Assembly: GCF_019399895.1 (NCBI RefSeq)
Contig: NC_091888.1
Location: 1,334,501-1,398,500, forward strand
DNA length: 64,000 bases
Direction of reading: 5' to 3'
Source: Cardiocondyla obscurior
Lineage: Eukaryota > Arthropoda > Insecta > Hymenoptera > Formicidae
The position numbers and the translations under genes were made by a program. The first letter of the stretch is position 1, and each line of letters opens with the position of its first letter. Positions 12,401 through 27,400 of the stretch are shown piece after piece. A model generated the notes under the pieces. That model had not been told where the DNA came from. It searched no databases and saw only the letters and a list, made by a program, of their open reading frames with translations.

Positions 12401-15400
12401 TGCACGGCATTAAGGACTTCACCGAAGGTCTGCTGTTTGCATCGCAATAGCTGTCCTCCACGACGCTCTCGTCCGCCGATTTGCACACCGCCATTCCTAT
12501 CTTGAAACCTATTAGTGCAAAAACGTGACCGGCAAATTAGCCCTCCAATTTGATGGCGAACGTTCATGCAAATAACCGCGATGCTCGTGAATTTCACTCG
12601 TTATCTTCTTATGAAGTGCTTTTTTTTAACAGTTATATAATACATATATCTATACGTATACATGTTTGAAGAATTATTGAATGTAATATGCAAAATATTT
12701 AAAGTGCAAAAAGATATTTTCTTCAAATTGTCTTATAATATAATAATAATAATATTCCCAAGATATTTTTGGCAATTAATAAATAAACGTTTGCATAAAT
12801 TTGTTCGTGCATTTGTTTGCGTAGAGAAATGTGGCTAAATTAATTCAGTAATTACCGACCTCCACCGCAGGACTTGGAACAGGCGGATATCGATTCTAAA
12901 CTCCAGGAGTATCGCGATTGGCAGCTTGATCCATTCCCTCCGCACACGCCACACGCATCTGTGTTCTTGTTACTACCAACTCGAAGGTCGCAACCAACCT
13001 TCTGCAACAGAAACCGACGCTCGATTAATGAAACACGTCTTCCATATAATAGATTTCAACCACGGTTATTGTTATTACTCTCTAGCACATTGTCGAGAAC
13101 AAATAATCCTGCCTTGAGGAATCACTAAAAACTCATTTATTTTTGCTCACCAATTTTTTTATTCGTTATTGGAGAGAGAGAAAAAAAAAAAAAACCCGAT
13201 ATTAACGTCTAGAAATGCGGTTGGCACTGTACGTAAAATCTAAATTGTTATTCTAGCATAAATTACAAGAATTACTACAAGAGATATTAATTGTGCGAGA
13301 GAGAACAAAAAATTGTAGATTTTTTTTTTCTTGCTTATCTGAAGCTCCAGTTTCCAACAAGTATTAACAAATTATCCCTCATACGCTGAATACAAAAATT
13401 GCACAAAATTGTATTGCTGATTCAGAAGTTGCGTCGCACTTATATCGATTTACTGTTTACGTGACAGGAAATTTTTCCTATTCCGGTTGTAGTTGGCGTT
13501 GAAAGAATTTCGAAGTATCGCCAGCATCCCGAAGCACATTAAGAACGAAGAACACGATGACGAATGCCGGCGTGCCATTCATGCGGGATTCACGCGAAAA
13601 CGAGAAACGTTCTGCGAAAATTTCGAATCTTTGAGGAGGAGAAGATGGTGCTGGGGAAACTGGAGGAGGTGAGAGCTGACGTCGAATCGTGACCTGGCTC
13701 GGACGGCAAACTGATTTGTCATTCAGGTTGCATGGAGGTTTGCTCGGAGGTCGGGGAGTACATTATTCATCCCTTATCCTGGGCGAGAAGAGTGAAGCAA
13801 ACTGGAAGGCGAAGGCGCGAGCGAAGTGGGACGCGCCTCGGAAGTCCTCGGAGATGCCGGGAGGAAGCGGCGGGAGTAAAAAGGAGGAGAGAGACGTGAG
13901 CCTAACGAGGGATCTCGCTCATACGATCAACTGCGGTGGCGAGATAATCCGAGATTTCATCGCAGTGACCTGCGACGCGAATAAATCGTTCGTTCCAATT
14001 ACCTACGCGCTTGAACTGCTCGGGTCGACAAATTTGAAAACGCGTGTCCTACTCGACGGCTCGACAGTGGGGTACGAGAAAATAGTAAGGTCAATACGAA
14101 GCATGATTCATGATTGCCGTCTGCCCTATCCATATAATAGAAATACCTGAAAATAGTCCATCCTGCCTGTCATTTTAACATTTTAATTTATTTACTTGCG
14201 CGCGACAACATATTGGCAAAATTTTATATTTAATTAGATCTGCAATTTTCCTGTTTATTAATTTATATTAACATACGATTATACACTCTTGTTTAATTGA
14301 CGAAAATTGCACACCTGCTTTCCTAAATCGTTACTCAAAAATCGCGCGAATTATTTATCTTCCGTTGTCCATTAGTATCTTCTTTCGTATACATATGGTT
14401 TCGTGTAACAATTTAATGAGAGCTAGATATTGTCGAACGAAAATTGCACGCTAAATTTAGTACGACGTGTGCGCGGCACGACGATCTCCATTTCGGCCCA
14501 ATTGACCGTTCGATTTGGCTGCAGAATCGAAATCGGGCTCGATTATCGTTCAAGTTTCAAACGCTCTGCGAAATACTTCCATTAAACATCGGTGATCGTC
14601 ATTCGGCGAATTGCGGTCGTTACGAGCGCAGTTTTATTCCGTACACCAATGCAAAAGCTAGTTGAGGTAGATACTTTATTTCTTCCGAAACGAGAGAGAT
14701 TTGACTCTATAATAGCCGATCGGCTTTACGCATCAAAAGTGCTACGCTAACTCAATGGCAAAAATTTTCAAAAGATGCGGACAAAGGGAATTAGAAACTA
14801 CATTTTCATCGATTAACATAAGCAAAAAAAAAAAAAAATACGGTCGATGCGTTCGTGTAAAATCCAATTTTCAAATAGCATAATCGTGCAAATACGTTTT
14901 CTTTTCTTTAAGATAAATATCTAATTAGTCAAAACTCACAATATGCAGTGACTTTTAAAATAATAAATAAAAAAATATCAAAATTAATAAAATAATATTA
15001 ACTTAATAAAAAAATCAGTATGCAGCAATAAGAATAATTCAATTTATGTAACTATAATTCTTTTTAAATATTTTATTCGCCACCGCGAGGATAATTCACG
15101 GAAGAAACGGAAAAGCTAAAGGATCAACCTACGCCGGATAGAACGGTTGGCATCCGGTAGACTTGGAATTTGCCGAAATTAATTTCACGCGAGAATGAAT
15201 TTGTTTCGCACTTTCTCTCCATCGTATATGACGACTAGATATATATTTACATATAACGTGAATATCTTAATAGATGTGTATACTTCTTTTATACATATAA
15301 AAGGCATGCGGGTGCACCGAATTAGGTTTACATTCGCGAAGTGGAAATCAATGATAGGAAACCTGATAATTGAAAGATAGGGTCGAAGCAACCCGTTATT

Positions 15401-18400
15401 TCTGTAGGTAAACAAACCGAGAGAAAACGAGAATTCCTCTAGCGTGAGAGATGAAATATCGTGGGACTTAACGGTACTCCGCGACCCTCTTCCGATTCAG
15501 CACAAATAACCCCTGTACTACGTGACGGTGAAAAATAATAAACAAGCTGACGATACCGACATTGAAAATATGCTATTATCCCGTATTACATTTTATTTAA
15601 TATCGATAACAGAAAGCGCAATTTCAAAGGAAGATTTTTCAAATCAATACCATGTAATTTAAGTATATTTTACAATTTGTATATTCCAAATATATGCTTT
15701 ATATAATCCATATATTTAGTAAAAGGTTATTTCATACATCGATGCAGCGAAACTTTTAAAGACCAATTCGAAGACTTTTGCATGTTTTCGTATTAAAGTT
15801 TTACTAAAGGAACTTTACTGAAAAAGAAACGCGTAAAAAAAAAAGAGAGAAAAAAAAAAAGATAGTACTTCTTAGTACTTTTCTAAATACTTTTAAATTA
15901 AAATCGATTACTGAGTTGAAACACTCTTTATTCAGATTGAAGTATCAGGCGAGATTAGCGAGAACGATAATTGCTAATGTCTCGCGATTTTCCATAGCGA
16001 TTTCGTTACGCAAATTTGACTGGCATTCAATTATTCGCCCTCGAGATTCTATTCGATGCTCCATGTACCTTTCTGGTCCTTAGCACCCCTGCTGACGCTA
16101 TCCCATTAGGATACAACCAGCCTTTTCTACCAGCCTTGCACCATCGACATTTCCCCGCTATCGCGCCCTCGCCGTCCCTTACCCCGCACTCGTTTCTACC
16201 TTTTAACATAGTTTTCTCGAGAATAGGATTTACAGAATGGAAAGAGGGGTGCTTAACCCCCGGGCACTTTATTCGCCTTCGTGTTTTCACTGGCGCGATG
16301 AAATTTATTGTGTACCTGTCCAGGACTTACACCGCTCGGATTCAATATGTACTTATCATACATCTATTTTCTATTATGCAGCCGTGCGTTTTCTCTTACG
16401 AGTTTAGATATCCGAGGGTCATTCAAAAGAAAAGGCTTGAATCGTTAGTTTGTTAAAAAAAAAAATTGCAGTGCGTAATATCTATTTTATAAATGATGGA
16501 TAATATTAAATTTTGACTGAAAGGTTTAATTTAGATTCCACGAAAAATGTCGCCGGGACTGTCGCAGGGTGCTAACATTGTTTTCTCGGAACACATTGAA
16601 ACGCCAGCGCTGTAATTTCCGATTGATGTAATTTCTGAAAATGCTCTGTGTTTCCATCATAACGGGGAATGACGCAATAGGTTTTTTATTATTATTTTTT
16701 TTCTTTTTTTTGCCCTAAAGATACATTTTAACGAGTGCGCGACGTAATGAAAAAGCCCGACACGTCCATCGGGCGTGCCCACAACGAAAGCGGGACTCGG
16801 CACTTTTAATAACGCAAAGCCAGTTTGCGTTTACCGGAGTTTGCTTAATGCTTAATTACGTGGACTTCTCTGCTGATTAGATATTGTCCCTGCGACTGCG
16901 TCGGTCGACGTCGCTATTATGAGAATTCGTTAATTATTTCCCCGGCATACCGCGAGCGCGCGCTTTCCCAGCGTTATTGTTAATCCGATTTCTTTCTGGT
17001 TGTTTTGCGGTATCACGAATCTCATTTAATTTAGGATCAAAGAATTAAGATTTTAATACTAGGTTGAGAACGCGCGCTATACTTAGTAGGCAAATAGAAT
17101 GAGGAGAAGTGCAGAAGTACCTATATACATACTCGCGAAATTTTAATTTATCTGATAAATTAAAATCATCTTAAAAATTATTTCACACCATTTAATATAG
17201 AAATCATAAAAATGCAATCTGTGTTACAATTTAATTAGTATTAATAATTGTTAGAAAGTGTGCACTTCTTTAAATGTAATTTGCTTTATTAGGTAAAGCG
17301 ACCTGATAAAGACCGGAGCAACGTTATTGTGTAATAATACCGGGTGATCATCTCGCGTTACATTTCTGAAATATACGTGTTTGCATACATACGCTATCTG
17401 CATATACACGTGTGACGTTGATCAAATTAAGTTAATGGACGACGAGATCGGGGCTTCTCGACGCGCCCATGTTAAATATTAGCAGAAGACTGACCTGGGT
17501 GCTTCGTTAGGTTGCGTTTCCTCAACGCGATACGGAGAGCGTGGCCTGGCATCGCGTAGCAAAGTCAGAAAGCAACGAGTTGCGAGTATGCTTAAGGCTC
17601 TACCTTGGTACATGTGCCTACGCGCCGACATTTACGCGAATCTCTTCTTCGAGAGCCCGGAGTTGCTCTCGACTAATTCCAAAAGTTTCGCCTTACAAAG
17701 TTCCGACAAGAGACGCGGCAATTGCGGTTAAATTCTTAAGTAACGCCTTCAGTTTTAATCCTTGGGCTTAAGACTAGACCCGTCGAAGTATTTAAGAACG
17801 CTGCTTTTATCTTCAATTAATAATTTGTCACATTTCTTTTTTTTCTCGAATCTTAACTACTCTACTAATAAAAGAAACGAGTATGGATAAAGCCATTAAG
17901 CACGTCTATTTCATACGCGCAGAGAAATATCGTTGATATTATCTATCATTGCTTTTTGCTTCGAGCCGCTTTAATCTTTAATTAAATTTAAAGTCAACTC
18001 TTCACACTAAATATTACGAATAATTTCACATGACTCGTATTCACATTAATATAATTAATTTCAAAAACGGCTTTTATGCGCAAAGGTTGCCTCCAATTTA
18101 TTGTTCCGGGCAACGTTTCGGGAATATTGCTCAGCTCACATGTGACTCTTGATTAATTAATCGAGTAATTATTCGATCAAAGTTACAGATTATACGGATT
18201 ATATCGATGTACAAAACGCGGTGACCTAACTAATGGTGAATTTAATATGTAAATTCCCAAGGCACTAGGCAAATCGCGATCCATCGATTGAACAATTCAA
18301 ACGAGTAGTTAAATGAATTAATAAATCAAAAACGTTATATTGCCACAAACGTTATTATTTAAAACTACTTAGACGTTTCAGACGCATTTCTGTATATTTG

Positions 18401-21400
18401 AAAATCGATTTAAGTTACTTAATATTCATTTGGTAAAAAAAAAAAAAAAGGTATAATGTCATCCAGTAATCAAACTTTTTTCAACTTTATATTGCTGGTT
18501 TGCGAATGCTTTATTTTTTTTTTAACCGATTGTTTTCTCAATAGTTATTTGACGTAAAAACACAAATAAACGTAATCGCGTCGAAATTACTTGACTTAAT
18601 GTGACTTGTTAGCGGCCAACTGGACTCCAATTAAATTAATCGTATGTAAGTATCGCTATATGTATTTCGATAATTAACGAGTGAAGGCTGGGCTTCATGT
18701 GTTGATCGACCAACAATTTATAGTGACTGACAAGCGGCGCACTGTACCTATCGCTTAATGCTCCTCGCATCTAATATACTGCGGTCTGCACGTGACAGAT
18801 CCACGGTTTCCGATAATGCCGCGGTTAAGAATCGATAATTATCCTCTTACCCGAATCAAGAGAGTCAAAGAATAGATTATTACGCTTGGTGATAATGCTT
18901 TTATAAGAAACGTTTTAATTACAGCACTTAATTACAATAATTATATTCTAACTAAAAATAAACGCGAAAAATGAGATATTATAAATTGGAATAAAATAAA
19001 AATGGAATACTAAAAATTATTTTCGAAACGTAATTAACTCTCTCTATATATCTTAATACTTACGCGGAAAATTAATATCCCGTGAATATTAGTTGAATTA
19101 ATTGAATTTAAAGATATCGCTTGAAGATTACATCTAATTTAAGCTTTAAACGATAAAGTAGAATGAAATATTCTCTTTCGCACATAATACCGTATTGTCA
19201 TGGACGTTCACGAGTATTGGGTACTTGACTAAAAAGTCAAGTACAGTTGGTTTTCAATTCAAGCGTTGGATCAGTGACGGCATTGATGAAAATAATGGTA
19301 TCGCGGTCCGAGCTCATTCTATCTGTCAGTGGCAACGCGCGAGGGATAAAAAAAAAAGATAATCCTAATAAACTTCCGTTTCGATTTCAATATTTCAAAG
19401 AAAAAAAAAAAAAAAAAAATTTCTCGCAAAATATCGGAGTCTTATCATTAAAACTATCTACGACGATATAAGAAAACTCTACTTACCATGCATTCGCCGC
19501 TTATGCACACATCCATGCCCTCCACGTAACATCTCGTGCCGTCTTCCACCTTATCCGCAAGTTGCACCACTATCGTCTCGTCGCTGTCGAATTGCAGGCT
19601 ATCCGTGGAATCGCGCGGCATCATCTTCTCGTTCAGCGACACTTCCTGCCGCGACCGTCTAACACCGTTCTCGAGAGCCTGCTCGCCGCGACAGATCAAA
19701 GCGCACGGCCTAGCTGGATCGTAATGGGGATACCATTTGAGCAGTTGCCCGCTATACGGCACATTGTTGAAGGCGGCGCATTGTGCCGCGCGAAAATCGC
19801 TCGATTTCTCGCAAGGCTGAAATCACAGAAAAGAGACCGTTGTCAGGCAGGCTCATTAAACGTTTCTATGATGTCGTTGCGTCGCTACAAGTGCCTTGAA
19901 GAGGCCCGTCGTTTCACGACAAAAGGGTGATCTAAATTTTTAGCATAAAGACTCGATTGTTCATAAAGATCACCTAGTAGAAAAGTGCTTTTTCTTTTTA
20001 TTGCAGTGTTAATTTTATTATATATAATAAAAATATTTTGTTACACGAGAGTTCGCATCGAAGCCATTGCATCGAGGAACAAAGTTTCTCAATTCTAGGG
20101 ATAGCTAATTAGACCAAAATCATATTCCATTTATACTTCTCGAACTCGAGCTTGAGATAGCAAATCCAGAGTGAAGGATCGACGGCTAAGAGTCTAGAAT
20201 TACCATCGCAAAAGTGCCCGCTAATTACCATTATAATTAACCATTCCATAGTTGGACCGCGATATCTCCGGGGTATTTCTATCGACATTTTCGCCCCCGC
20301 GAGTTTACCTCACTTTTCGCAAAGTTAACGAATAATGTAAGTTCACCATGGAGAAACGTTCATTATCTTTCGATCCTTTGTCGTTTTACTTTTCGCATTC
20401 GCGTCGTGTTTATCTCGTTATCGCGACAGAGCCAGAAGTCCCGAAACTTAATTCAGCGATATTTTAACGTAACAACACGAAATATCGCTTTACTACAACC
20501 ATTATTTTATTATTTTACACGAATCCTATCGTTTTCGATAATATAACAAGAGTCATGATTATTATTGATACGCAGCAACGTAATATCTGTTATCGTTAAG
20601 CCAAAAATTATGTGGTACAATTATTATATTATGTTGATGTAATATTATAATATAAATAATTTTTATGCTACGTTGAAATACGATTTAATTATCAATCAGA
20701 TGTATTAAATCGATTCTTGTTGAAATAAAAATGTTTACCTAAAAATTCTTTGCTCACATCTTCAAGAAAGATTAAGAAACATAGAACGATATTACGTTAT
20801 GCACAATTTTTTTTTTTTTTGTACGTATACATATATGTATTTATTCCTCCAGATTGGAATCATATTGAAATACAAATTATTCTTGTGGAGTAAATAATTG
20901 TGATTAACTTTACTTCTCAATGAGAGAATTAATTGCGGTCAGTTACGTGCAGGGGTAAACTTTTGGTACAAACAACGTTGAATCGCATTTCGCTGCGCCA
21001 TGCATGATAATTATTCGTGGCGTCACACGGCGCGTCAACTCTGTCCGCGGTAATTATCAAATTCGATGGAAAATATGTAGGTGCGAAATACGCATGGCAA
21101 GCTGACCACGTGAAATTTACACGTATATGGTTCAATATGATGACCAGTAACAGCAGCAGCACCGGCTGAGCGACACGGACGGCGAGGATAATGTAGCTAA
21201 ACATACGCCGCTACTATTGTTAGAAACAGTGTTTGTTGTAATGAATTCGCCGTGAGCGCAGTAATTAATTAGCGCGGATCGGCCAGCCGCAGAGTTCAGT
21301 TTCAATTGGGTCGACATATATTCCCACGATATGCTGGGTTTAAATATATTGTAATCGCTCCTATAAGATATCTACTCGGTGATAACAAGGAATTATTTTC

Positions 21401-24400
21401 GCGAGGGCGAGATAAAAGTGACGCCTTCGATTCGTTCTTTCGTACCTCCGAGGCGTTTATCAGTGCTTGTATTTCAACATTTGACTTCATCTCTTAAAAT
21501 ACCGATCAAAAATTAATTATTATTCACGTTATCTGATAAAATTCCTTAATATTAAAAACGCAATTAATTATTAAAAGAAAAATAGAAAGTTACGTATTAT
21601 AATTTTTTTTTTTTTTTTTTTAAAGAAAATTTTTAGATAAACTCGGAACATATTTTCGTCGAGTACTTATGTGACTGACTTCTCGAAATAACGGAGATCG
21701 ACTCGCTCCGGGGTGCGATGTGGGATGCACACTTCGCGGGATCGGTTGGGAAGTAGGGCTGAAGGAAGAAACTAGGCGAAGCGCCGAAATCTGTTGGGAA
21801 CCGCGGAAGCCGCAGCGCGGAGTTCGAGCGCTCCTTAACAAGGAATCTCAACTACTCATTACGCAAAAGCGTTTCTACATCCAACACTCTTGCGCCGGTA
21901 GAATACCCATGGGGCATTCGCCAGACGTTTCAGCCGATTACGAAACCCCCGTGCACTCCAGGAACAATGGATAATACCCTTTCGCGCAACACCACCGCGA
22001 CAACTTACTTCGCCCTTAAATTCACGAGGGTGGATGTGACGAAGACGCTAATACCTCGAAAGTTTTAAGTTCGAAGACAATTGGTTTCATATAAATTATA
22101 TTCAACCACCTGAGCATGGACGTTAGCACGAGCAAACAAGCGCCGATACTTCGGCCTTATTTGACCGAATCGTTTGCTTATTAACACGCAAATTTAAATC
22201 GTAATTTACATATCGCATTGTTGTCTATTAACAACTGTTTGACTGGGAGGGAATTCAAGAATAGACGGAATATATGTATATGCGTTGCGTGCGGTTATAC
22301 AAATTTCATTATCCGATTGCAGGTGTTTACAAAATACCAATTTGCCGACGCGTCGATAAACCGTGCGCAAATCGAAACGCGCGACATTCCGCCTGTTTGC
22401 TGTACGAAGTCAGCGTTTGGTAATTCAAATAGTTGATGAATATTTATTAAATTATATTTATCCGAATTTTTCGTTCTGTTTCTGGCCAACGTATAAAAAT
22501 TGCGTGGAACCACGAACAGGTGCATGGCGCCATGTTATTTATCGCATGCGATCCGTCCGTTTATTTTCGTTGATATTATAGTCCGTAAAAGTCCACACGA
22601 ATATTAAAACAACTCATAAATGTTTAATCGAGCTGTTGATTATTTTAACTGGAATTTATTACGCCTAGATATGCATGATAATCGAAGGTTTAACAAGAGC
22701 GCATTTATCAATTTATCTGTGCTTTTTCAGTGGTCAATAACAAAGGGACAATATTAGGTAACCGCCAACGAAATTGTTCGAATACATTGTTAATAATTAT
22801 AATATAAATATTGTCATTTAAAATAAATTAAGCGTGATGCGAAATTAAAACTGCTCGCTGCACTTATAGATATGTTCATATAATACCTATCACTTTTGTC
22901 TTGCTTGTTTCTTTTACAATAATTATTCATGTTTTATATAAAAAAAACATTTTACAATAATTGACCAAAAATTTCAATAATTATAATTTTCAAAGTTTCG
23001 CGATAACTTTTCGTTTAAACCAATAATAAAAAAATCTCTAAAAGAAATATATTAAAAAAATTTTTTTATTAGTGATTAAAGAAATTTCTTTTTTTTTTCT
23101 TGTTATGAAACATGCATAACAATATAATATTGAGTGAATTTTTCCGGACCTTATTTATTCTAATTGAAATTCATCCGTTTAATCGTAGTTATATACACGC
23201 CGCAATTTTCATTGCATCGATGTCCAATTATTGTAAAAGCCGTACATATAGAAGTATACATCAATTTTAATTTATCAATGCTCATTTATTTGCTGATATA
23301 ATAAACATTGATTGCATTAAAGATGAGCAGAATCATTAATAATTTAAACAATGGCTCCCACATAAATTTGTCAGCGTTACTTTAATTTTTACAAATAAGT
23401 ATATTACATGTGTAACAAATAAATATGTATAATTAGCCTTTGTATCGAGAGAAAAATTTATTAATTAAGCCCGAATGATTTGTAGCCATTACAGAATTCT
23501 ACATTAATACGATTTTCGCTCCCCCTTTCTCAATGATTCGTACACAAAACATTTATAAAAACCGCATAAATCTATCTGTAATAAAAATTTTATGTTTTAT
23601 GCGCCGCCGGCGAAATGCGCTGTCCGACCCGTCCGTTCTCGGGGGGGACGTATTTTGAAAGAAATCCCATTCGTCGCGCTCCGTTAAAATGTCTTGTGAA
23701 TAGTCCCTCATTGAAACTGTTTCGTTGCGGAAAAAAGAAAAAGTAAAAAAAGAAAAAGAAGGAAAAAAAAAAAAGAAATAGGTGCAACCCTGGTGCCGTA
23801 ATGTCGCGACGCGAAATACACCTTGAAGGAGTAACACGGACGAGAATGTCGTGAGCCCATTTTCTTCATCTTTCTACGAAGTGACGTCCCCTTGTGGACG
23901 GAATAAAGGAAAACACAACGGTACCTTTTTCCACCATGTCGACGGTTACGATAACACGCCGGCCTTTCCCCGGTAAGAATTCCGGTAAGGACGAGAGAGC
24001 ACCGGAAGTACAGAAGCTCGAGGAGGTCCCGAGCGTAAATGCTTACGAAAATAACATTCTGAAAACGTGTCCAGAACGCGAGTTCGCTCCTTGGTATCAA
24101 GGGGAATAGTGGCTAAGCAATGCGATTTAATTAAAGACGTGTCTATCCGTTAAATGTAACGTTAAGAACGTGAAAGCCCGACAGAGACGAAACATATACG
24201 GTTCTGCTTTTGACAGACCCCTTAAACGCAATCCCTTAACAAATTATTCTACGATTGCTACTTGCTCACTGCATATCGTAGCTAATATATGGAACACCAT
24301 TCGGGTATTAACGTAATAGAAACAAATTTACCTGCGTTATTAATATTTATTTTTTAAAACAGTGCACTAAAAAAAGAGCTATCTCAACGCGACAATAAAA

Positions 24401-27400
24401 AAAGTCTATCTTATTCTCTACCTCTTTCCGCCAAATATCAGAACAACCGAAACCAAATTTGAAACCGCTCAGCGTCGTGCCCCCGATTTTTTCCGTTAAC
24501 CTGATTTCTCGCGGCACGTTTCACTTTAAGTCCTTTCAGTCAACGAAACGCCTATCGAATTCGCGGACAAACGCCCCGTGAAATTTTATTTTGCGACGTA
24601 CCACACAACATCGGTCGGAACGTTTCTGCGTACACCAATCGTTACTGGCAGCCGTCCGTGTGGCATCGACCGGGTGGAAAGGGGTGGCTCGATCCTGAAT
24701 CGCGTCTAGCAAGCTGCGAGCTGCAGCCTCCGGATGCGGCGTGCATAGAGAGAAAGAGAAACAGTGGCGGTGGCTGGCACGTTTCTCGATTATCCGTATT
24801 TACGGAAATTCCGTGCACGTTACGCCCGATAACTTTCGTAACGGATTACTCGACGAAAGTTTCACACCGTGCGCGCGGGTGGAAACTTACCCCGATAAAC
24901 TACACCGCGCGAATCGTCAATGCAGTCAAATGGAGCCCGAGGCGCGCGCGAAAGACTCTTCAAACAGCGAGTGAGCCGCGCTTGCGGATCTCACGATCAC
25001 GTCGAAACGTCTAAACCTGTCACTCCGTATATCCTACCTTTCGAGAGAACCGATTAATTGAGTATGCTCCACGCGCGAAAATGACTCTTAAGTACGTGAA
25101 AATATGTCGTTCTTGTAATACCCGACTTGCAATTAGTCAATGTTTTCTCAAGAAAATCTATTCTTCTTCAACTAATTTTTTTTAATTATAATATTGTACA
25201 AATGCACTTTTTTTTTTTAACTCGGAATATATTTTTATTTTGTCTGATTAATTAATATTATTAAAATTGGAAGAACATGTTAATGACGAGTTTTCGATTA
25301 GCTAAAGTTATTGATCGAAACTTCGAATTAATCTCATTGCTACATTGTTTGCTTAAAATTTAATACGGCAGCACAGTATGTAATAATAATTATACAATGC
25401 ATCTCTTAAACGTATGTACATATCAATTTGATGCTGCAATAATATTTGCAGTGTGCACTATTGATTTTTGTGATCTGGGAATATAAAAATCAAAATTTGA
25501 AAAGAAACAAATCGAGTAACAAGAAAACATATTTATAAAGTCATGTAATTCCGCAGAATGAGGCTGTATTATCGATCAGAATCTAATGCTTCGTTCTTTT
25601 GCGTTTCCAATATTACGTACCAAGTGGTACCTCCGAATACGAATACAATACTCAAATGGGATATTCCCAAGTAATTCATTCCGAATCGAATCAGACGATA
25701 TTGTCGTAGTTAATTATATATTTAATTCAGAAAAGTTTACCATCTGTACCTAAACTATTTTTTATTAGAAATACCTATCCTAACATTAATATCTTGACGA
25801 AATAATTTTCTGTTTGTAAAAAAATAAAAGAAAGAATAAAAAAATGAAAAGAAATGCTTTTTTTCTTCTCCAATACAAAAATGATTAATATTCTCGATTT
25901 CTTTCTCGCTAAATAAAACTACTGTCATAATCCAATCGATATATCTTTAGGACAATTGAAATCACCAATGCATACGAGCTGGCAGTTCTTCGGATACGCT
26001 CGAAAATTTCCGCCCGTTTTAATTTCGCAAGACCTAAATTTCGTTGGATTCTATTCCTGCGAGAATTCAACCACCGCAGCGCAAGCAAACACATCTAACC
26101 CCATTCTGAATCGCATTGTAATAGCTTCGTCGAATGTAATATCTGATTTTATTCAAGATTTTTCCTTCCCTTATCATTTGCTAAATTAAATGGCTATAAA
26201 GTCTTGAGACTTATAACAAACAAACAAAAAAGAAAGGAACTTTTAAAAGTTAGAAGATTAAAAATTAAAACTTTATAATTAATTAGACCCGCAGAAAGTA
26301 TTTATTTTGCTATTTTTTTAACGCCCTTAACAAATACTTTTTTTTTTTTTAGTGGCCGATATTGAATCGCAAGTTCGTTAGCGATATCGCTCGCTCGGTG
26401 GATTTAGGGATTACCGTGGTATATAGATGTTGCAACGTGACGATGTGTAACTCTGGTACTAACCGCGTCGTAATCACCCACGGTTTCGTCAAATTTGCCC
26501 CGATTTCACGTGGCCTCCCTTTCGTCAGGTGCAAGGTATCGGATAGCTTTTCGTTACGCAATCGTTACATATCGCACACGTTGAGCAGTGACACGCGTTT
26601 ATTCCCCGTAAATGCGATTACCGGCACGGAACGTAACTTCCCTTTGTTGATACCGAATAAAAGTGCATCAAATTTCGTTACATTTTGCGACCTATTCGCT
26701 CTCATATTTCTGCGCTCTCACACATGGATGAAGCTGGGAGATATTATCTCGTATCTCATTTGAAATAGAACTCGTATTCTTTGAAATTAAGCTTTATCGA
26801 GAGAAATTACAATAAAAAAGATCTATATGACATTTATTTTCAGTCAATTTTCAAAACGTTAAACTAAAAACTTCTACTTTAATTGATGAATCCAATTAAT
26901 GTATTGTTAGGGTAATGAATGGTCTCTATTTTGGATACACTGATCTCGAAGTAATTTAGCGCAATTCGTAGCAAAATTATTATATTGTTATATTAATATT
27001 AAATATCTACAAATTGTACCTATTGCGTAAACAGTTTTGATTTAATTAATTTATTACTGTAATTGATTCTATTAAGTTTTAATAGACATGCAGACAAGCG
27101 TTATTTGTTGCGATTTGAATGTTGCAATAATGCATTATAAAGAAAAATTTATTTTAATACTATATCTATTAATAAATATAAAGAATTAAATAATTCTTTT
27201 ATCAAATTCATAATCTGTCGAAAACCAAAATAGTCTGTGAGGTTATTTTTTTTTCTTCTTTTTTAATTTAAATGAAAATTTAAGCTACACACTTTGTTGC
27301 ACGATAACGTTATCGAGATTGTTCTTAAAACGAAAGCAGAGTGAAGCGTGGTGTCGTCCACTATGTGGTCATCGAATTACGTACAAAGTTAGCGTCGGTC

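Noticed and set aside
13689..14150. 153-codon plus-strand frame in the intron of the cysteine-rich domain.
   Set aside because: No domain recognised, and no good initiation context or polyadenylation pattern linked to it.
16414..16429. GAGGGTCATTCAAAAG, similar to mariner-type terminal repeats.
   Set aside because: No matching inverted end and no transposase remnant nearby; a 16-base match recalled from memory is not enough.
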